This document shows positions 60,062 to 64,000 of a DNA stretch of 64,000 nucleotides, one piece after another. The position numbers and the translations under genes are program-made. The notes beneath the pieces are model-generated. The model saw only the letters and a list, made by a program, of their open reading frames with translations, ran no database searches and was not told the DNA's origin. The stretch is from Emticicia sp. C21 (GTDB taxonomy: Bacteria; Bacteroidota; Bacteroidia; Cytophagales; Spirosomataceae): positions 558,001 through 622,000 of the forward strand of contig NZ_QVMT01000003.1 of NCBI RefSeq assembly GCF_003418935.1, written 5' to 3'. Every line of letters begins with the position of its first letter. The stretch's first letter is position 1.

Positions 60062-61198
60062 TTATATCCTATCCTTATAAGTCCTATACCCAAACGACTT
60101 CAACAACTGAAATTCGTCATTCTCTTTCCATATACCAATCGATGGAAGTCCCACGCCATTGAAAGTCGTGGTTTTTACCATCGTGTAGTGGATCATATCA
60201 TCAAAAACAACCGTATCACCGATTTTTAAAGGCTGGTCAAAAGAGTAATCCCCCATAAAATCACCTGCCAGACAGGTCATACCTCCCATGCGGTAAGTCG
60301 GTTTGCCTTCCACAGCATCAGTAGCACCCCAGATACGCGGTTTATAGGGCATTTCAAGGGTATCAGGCATGTGCGCCGCAAACGATACGTCTAAGATGGC
60401 TACATCAATGCCTTGTGCATCTACAATGTCCAGAACCGTAGATACCAGATAACCTGTCTGCCAGCCGATAGCCGAGCCGGGTTCCAGAATCACCTCAATA
60501 TTATAGGTTTCTTTCAGGCGTTTAATCTGTTTAATCAGGTGCGCATGGTCGTAACCCTCACGTGTCATCAAATGTCCACCACCCAGATTCAACCATTTTA
60601 TCTGATGCAATAAATCGCCGAATTTCTCTTCGATATGTACCAATGTGCGCTCCAGCGTATAAGAATCATTCTCACAAAGCGTATGTGAATGCAAGCCTTC
60701 AATGCCTTCCGGTAATTTTTCACCCAATAAATCACGCGTAATACCCAAACGTGAACCCGGAATACAAGGATTATACATATCCGTAGAAACCTCAGCATAC
60801 TGCGGATTAATTCTCAGTCCACAAGAGATTTTTCTACGATATTTATCTATTTGTGGTTTAAACTGATTCCATTGATTCAACGAATTGAACGTAATATGGC
60901 TGCTATAACGCATCATGTCTGCAAACTCAGCAGGCTTATAGGCAGGACAATACGTATGTGCCAGACAACCCATTTCTTCTACAATCAATCGGGCTTCGTT
61001 CAATGAACTGGCTGTAGCACCCGATAGGTATCTGGCTACGGTAGGAAAAGTAGCATACATCGAAAAGCCTTTCAGGGCAAGTATAATCTGTGCGCCTGAC
61101 TCGGTCTGTACACGGTTTAATAATTCAAGATTTCGACGTAATAGTTTTTCTTCTAAAACATAAGACGGCGACGGGATTTTAGCTATATCAATGGGCAT
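60062..61198 (-). CDS. nspC: carboxynorspermidine decarboxylase
   Basis: 378 residues, a PLP enzyme of the alanine-racemase-fold (fold III) decarboxylases. The PLP lysine is K43 (ILALKGFS); GLHSHTLCEND and WLNLGGGHL are family motifs, as is the late Cys in GGMTCLAGDFMGDY. It makes norspermidine or spermidine from the carboxy-precursor, completing the bacterial alternative polyamine route whose first step is carboxy(nor)spermidine dehydrogenase. That partner is not in this window. Confidence 0.95.
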   Translation of the reverse strand: MPIDIAKIPSPSYVLEEKLLRRNLELLNRVQTESGAQIILALKGFSMYATFPTVARYLSGATASSLNEARLIVEEMGCLAHTYCPAYKPAEFADMMRYSSHITFNSLNQWNQFKPQIDKYRRKISCGLRINPQYAEVSTDMYNPCIPGSRLGITRDLLGEKLPEGIEGLHSHTLCENDSYTLERTLVHIEEKFGDLLHQIKWLNLGGGHLMTREGYDHAHLIKQIKRLKETYNIEVILEPGSAIGWQTGYLVSTVLDIVDAQGIDVAILDVSFAAHMPDTLEMPYKPRIWGATDAVEGKPTYRMGGMTCLAGDFMGDYSFDQPLKIGDTVVFDDMIHYTMVKTTTFNGVGLPSIGIWKENDEFQLLKSFGYRTYKDRI

Positions 61199-61301
61199 TT
61201 TCTGAAATTAATCTATTGGAGGGCAAAATTACTCATTTTCTGGCAGATTAAAGGGATTTGATTGGATTCGCAGAAATATAATATGGGTTTATGTTATGAG
61301 A

Positions 61302-61389
61302 TTTTGCCACAATGTACACAAAGGTAACACGATGTTACACTATTAAAAATTGTGAAACATTGTGTCCCATAGTGTACATTGTGGCAAAA
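61302..61389. repeat. 88 bp imperfect hairpin
   Basis: 18 perfect outer bases (TTTTGCCACAATGTACAC and complement) continue into diverged inner arms (GTAACACGATGTT / AACATTGTGTCCC). It lies in the 393 bp gap between nspC and the next gene. Confidence 0.75.
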
Positions 61390-61539
61390 AAACAGTTCAG
61401 GCGAAAATCATTCAGATTATCAATACTACCTCAAATAATATAAAGTCATTGAGCAACATACAAAAGAAACACGGGCTGCTTCTACTATTCATCGACTCGT
61501 CCTAAAAAATTTATAGTTTATCGCACAGGAAATCGTTAA

Positions 61540-61578
61540 TTCTGAAATAGATTTACACAAACCTGTTTAAGGACTAGA
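61540..61578. repeat. 46 bp palindromic element, copy 4 (diverged)
   Basis: TTCTGAAATAGATTTACACA then AACCTGTTTAAGGACTAGAC; this copy keeps the right outer arm lost in copy 3. It ends 13 bp before the next ATG. Confidence 0.62.
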
Positions 61579-61591
61579 CAGAATACAAGAG

Positions 61592-62017
61592 ATGAAATAT
61601 TTTGATTTAATTTTTGATGAATGTAAAAGGTTAAATGATGCCTTAGAAAATACTTTTCCTTCAAACTTGAAATTTTTTATGGGAGCTAATCTTCACGAAA
61701 TAGTTTATGGGTTAAATAATGATTATATAGTGTTTTGTTATTACCCAGAACGGTATGATTATGGTCGAATGATGTTACTTAAAGACGTAATTATAAGGTT
61801 GAATTATAGTGGCGAAAGAAGATACTCAATTCTTGAAATTACCTCTTTTCTGCAAAATGACTGTAAACGATATGTAGCAGCAGAAAGAATTCCTTCGCTT
61901 GAAGATTTTTTAAATTTAGTTAAGTCATTTTTATTGTTTGAATTTGATAGTACCAATAGGGATTGGGAGGAAAAGTTTATCGCATACCAAAAAAGCATCA
62001 CTGATAGATATAGATAA
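61592..62017 (+). CDS. hypothetical protein, 141 residues
   Basis: A soluble, acidic, aromatic-rich alpha/beta protein (FDLIFDECKRLNDALENTF, YIVFCYYPERYDYG, EKFIAYQKSITDRYR). Size and composition recall immunity proteins of polymorphic toxin systems, but no toxin gene is near, so this stays a hypothesis. It has no signal peptide. The gene is flanked by two diverged copies of a ~50 bp sequence (61386 and 62053). Confidence 0.65.
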   Translation: MKYFDLIFDECKRLNDALENTFPSNLKFFMGANLHEIVYGLNNDYIVFCYYPERYDYGRMMLLKDVIIRLNYSGERRYSILEITSFLQNDCKRYVAAERIPSLEDFLNLVKSFLLFEFDSTNRDWEEKFIAYQKSITDRYR

Positions 62018-62057
62018 CATATTTCAGGATGAGATAAATAAAAATAATAACAAAAAA

Positions 62058-62086
62058 ACAGTCCGGACGAAAATCATCCGGACTGT
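62058..62086. terminator. hairpin between convergent genes
   Basis: ACAGTCCGGA / TCCGGACTGT with an A-run before it serves the minus-strand tonB gene (T-run on that strand). Confidence 0.7.
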
Positions 62087-62173
62087 CGGTATTACCTCAA
62101 ATAAAAAAATTTTGACGAAATCGAAATGAATCATTTCGGGGGGCTTCGGGGCATTAATTGTGTGCTCATAATG

Positions 62174-62995
62174 TTATTCTAATTTAAATGTTACTGGTAA
62201 TGTAAATCTTACTCTCACGTTTCTGCCGTTTTGTTTGCCCGGATTCCAGTTTGGCATCAGTTTCACGGCCCTTGTAGCCTCTTCATCTAAGCCAAATCCT
62301 ACACCTTTAGCAACTTGTATATCTGTAATGCTGCCATCTTTTTCCACAATAAAGCTCATAAATACTTTTCCTCCTACATTGTTTCTTTGAGCCGCCGACG
62401 GATATTTCAATGTCTTGTTTAAGAATTTGTACAGCTCACTCACACCACCGGCAAAAGTTGGTTGTACTTCTACATGTATGAATGCTTCATTGCTTTCTTC
62501 TACCTCGGCTACTTTTACTTCGGCAGGAGGAGCAACTGTTGGAGGAACTTCGGTAATAATATCGCTGGTTTCTGGTCCTTCTTTGTCCACATTGCTTATG
62601 GCGGCTACTTCGAGTTCAGCCTGTGTCGGAGGAACTTCTTCCATTTCAGTTGTCTCTACTACTTTGGGTTCCATAAACTTTTCTGTCTTTACCTCTACAA
62701 TCTCTTTTGGAGGCTCCGGCTCTGGAAGCGGTTCAACTGGCGGTAGCTCATCCGGTTTGATAAGCCCTGGATTTAACTCAAAGATTGTTACTTTTTCCAC
62801 TTTCTCCTTCTGATGCGCAAAAATGTAAGAAGTAATAAAGAGTGCTGAAAAAGCCGTAATGCCAATCCACATGGCACGATTCACGGTTGACTTATAAGTC
62901 GTACGAAGCTCATAGGCGCCGTAGTCTTTGTTTCGGTGCTCGAATAGAATTTCGTCGAGCGTCACAGGCGTTGTTGCCGTCACAGGAGTTTCCAT
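62174..62995 (-). CDS. TonB-family energy transducer
   Basis: 273 residues from METPVTATTPV; an ATG nine codons upstream is possible. The N-terminal LDEILFEHRNKDYGAYELR signature is typical of Bacteroidota TonB proteins. One membrane helix (~43-61) is followed by a Pro/Glu-rich periplasmic span (~70-180) and a C-terminal TonB domain (~185-273: VGGKVFMSFIVEKDGSITDIQVAKGVGFGLDEEA). It passes proton-motive energy to TonB-dependent receptors. No exbB/exbD genes adjoin it, and palindromes upstream suggest regulation. Confidence 0.9.
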   Translation of the reverse strand: METPVTATTPVTLDEILFEHRNKDYGAYELRTTYKSTVNRAMWIGITAFSALFITSYIFAHQKEKVEKVTIFELNPGLIKPDELPPVEPLPEPEPPKEIVEVKTEKFMEPKVVETTEMEEVPPTQAELEVAAISNVDKEGPETSDIITEVPPTVAPPAEVKVAEVEESNEAFIHVEVQPTFAGGVSELYKFLNKTLKYPSAAQRNNVGGKVFMSFIVEKDGSITDIQVAKGVGFGLDEEATRAVKLMPNWNPGKQNGRNVRVRFTLPVTFKLE

Positions 62996-63087
62996 TTTGT
63001 ATGTAAAGTTTAAGTTGAACATTGGTAGTTTTGGTTAAACTACGATACAACGTTAAGAAACAAAATTGATACCTGCAAGGAAAATCT

Positions 63088-63119
63088 ATAAATATTTAGA
63101 TAATTATCTAAATATTTAT
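63088..63119. promoter_or_regulatory. 32 bp palindrome upstream of the TonB gene
   Basis: A perfect palindrome centred on TTAGATAATTATCTAA, 93 bp before the TonB ATG. A related site is at 63223. Confidence 0.55.
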
Positions 63120-63222
63120 TTTATAAAGATTTGAAGATGCATCTTTTAAGATTTAATTATAGTAATTTTTAGAATAAAAACGTGATTAATAGGAGAGGAG
63201 ACTATATGAAAAAATCAGGTTG

Positions 63223-63250
63223 TTAGATGATTGTCTAAATTTAGATAATA
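63223..63250. promoter_or_regulatory. second TTAGAT-type dyad plus half site
   Basis: TTAGATGATTGTCTAA, two mismatches from the core at 63096, followed directly by the half site TTTAGATAATAA. Confidence 0.5.
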
Positions 63251-63272
63251 AAGAAGGTAAAATCATATAGTC

Positions 63273-63422
63273 TCGCAACGTCTTGTGTCAGCGACTAAAG
63301 TCGCCGGCTAAGAAAACAACGGATTTATTTTCATTGCAAGCCGGACTTAAGTCCGGCTTAACATAAAAAATACCTTTGTTAATTTAGCCGGCGACTTTAG
63401 TCGCTGACACAAGACGTTGCGA
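63273..63422. repeat. 150 bp MITE-like inverted-repeat element, copy 2
   Basis: Outer arms are perfect for 39 bases (beginning TCGCAACGTCTTGTGTCAGC). The central palindrome GCCGGACTTAAGTCCGGC and inner flanks match copy 1 at 57624. It fills the space between the TonB operators and the membrane protein gene. Confidence 0.87.
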
Positions 63423-63477
63423 ATTCCCAATTAAATAATTTTCATTAACTTACACCTGATTAGCCGACATTCTAATT

Positions 63478-64000
63478 ATGACCATAATTAACCAAATAAC
63501 CCAATGGTACACACGCGCCAAACAAAACAAATGGTATCGCTGGTTTGCTGTTTTTTGCCGGATTACTTTAGCATTGGGCTTCATTCCATCAGATGGGGTG
63601 AAATTGATGGGGGAGCGGTTTACAGCCTTACCAGGCAATCATCCGTTAGGCCATTATTTTGATGCCTTGCACCAGACAGGCTTTTATTATACTTCTATTG
63701 GCATTGGGCAATTACTGGCTGCATTGTTATTATTGATTCCGAGAACAGCCCTATTGGGGGCATTGCTTTATTTCCCGATTATTCTCAATATTTGTATACT
63801 CACCTACGCCACCCGCTTTGAGGGCACACGTATCACTACTTTCATGGTGTTGGCTAATCTATTCCTGCTGGTCTGGCACTCCGACCGATTGAAATATCTC
63901 TTTCAATCCAGCGCACTTACTCCTGCCACAGAAAAGAAGCCATCTGACAACAAATTCCCGTTTGTATTCTTTGGAAGTGTTTTTGTAACACTGGCTTTAG
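63478..64000 (+). CDS. membrane protein, DoxX-like (3' end outside window)
   Basis: 174 codons are visible from the ATG at 63478, with no stop before the window ends. About four hydrophobic helices follow a short amphipathic start (INQITQWYTRAKQNKWYRWFAVFCRITLALGFIPSDGVKLMGERF). The form resembles DoxX/quinol-oxidase-subunit-like membrane proteins (R-x-x-L-x-x-x-F-I-x-S-x-x-x-K), common as single genes in Bacteroidota. Function unknown. Confidence 0.7.
   Translation, partial: MTIINQITQWYTRAKQNKWYRWFAVFCRITLALGFIPSDGVKLMGERFTALPGNHPLGHYFDALHQTGFYYTSIGIGQLLAALLLLIPRTALLGALLYFPIILNICILTYATRFEGTRITTFMVLANLFLLVWHSDRLKYLFQSSALTPATEKKPSDNKFPFVFFGSVFVTLAL

Noticed and set aside
61592-62017. Confident call as toxin-immunity protein
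   Set aside because: Only size and composition suggest it; no toxin, secretion tag or immunity motif is visible nearby.

Overview
The window is a 64 kb chromosomal segment of a Bacteroidota bacterium, most probably of the order Cytophagales (Spirosomataceae-like: the Runella / Emticicia / Arcicella neighbourhood). The case rests on AT-rich DNA, -7 promoter boxes of the TAnnTTTG type, an ECF sigma / FecR pair, Rcp1-like single-domain receivers with a many-PAS histidine kinase, ELWxxDGT and beta-propeller secreted proteins, carboxynorspermidine decarboxylase, and an RNA ligase / HD-Pnk pair of the kind characterised in Runella. Genus-level placement is inference. No rRNA, tRNA, CRISPR array or complete insertion sequence was recognised.

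Layout. 0-7.4 kb: a PAS histidine kinase cut by the left edge, a receiver, a gene lacking its 5' end, and an isolated phage block (portal, beta-helix tail protein, decayed tail-fibre end). 7.5-20 kb: BamE-like protein, ECF sigma and anti-sigma, a large ELWxxDGT protein, two tandem SHOCT proteins, a Crp/Fnr regulator, a small oxidoreductase and DinB run, an AraC gene with its middle deleted, and a zinc alcohol dehydrogenase. 20-30.6 kb: three orphan receivers, tandem alpha/beta hydrolases, a polysaccharide deacetylase, a propeller protein, a nucleotidyltransferase and a Bcr/CflA-type transporter. 30.6-33 kb: a compact minus-strand stress-type cluster (45-residue basic protein, CsbD, 46-residue membrane protein, secreted protein, AraC regulator) sharing a repeated operator-like motif and holding a candidate small RNA. 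33-35.3 kb: phage terminase large and small subunits, separated from the portal by about 26 kb. 35-47 kb: lipoproteins and secreted proteins, YhhN-like protein, peptidase-like hydrolase, DUF4198 protein, AraC regulator, and an LRR-Roc-COR-TIR protein that is a plausible immune or cell-death sensor. 47-54.5 kb: serine hydrolase and three tandem seven-bladed propeller paralogues. 54.6-64 kb: AMP nucleosidase, HsdR_N nuclease-like protein, rpsF-rpsR-rplI, an RNA-repair operon (RNA ligase + HD-Pnk), nspC, a TonB-family protein and a membrane protein cut by the right edge.

Between the genes the window is unusually rich in dispersed hairpins. I see at least five families: a 150 bp MITE-like element (two copies), a ~46 bp palindrome (four copies), REP-like GC-rich hairpins (four or five), CAGAGTC hairpins (four), and TCACTCAA satellite blocks on both sides of rpsF-rpsR. 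The observations I would check first are the LRR-Roc-COR-TIR gene, the operator-linked AraC stress regulon with its orphan transcription unit, the 150 bp elements whose outer arms differ between copies yet stay self-complementary, and the split phage remnant.
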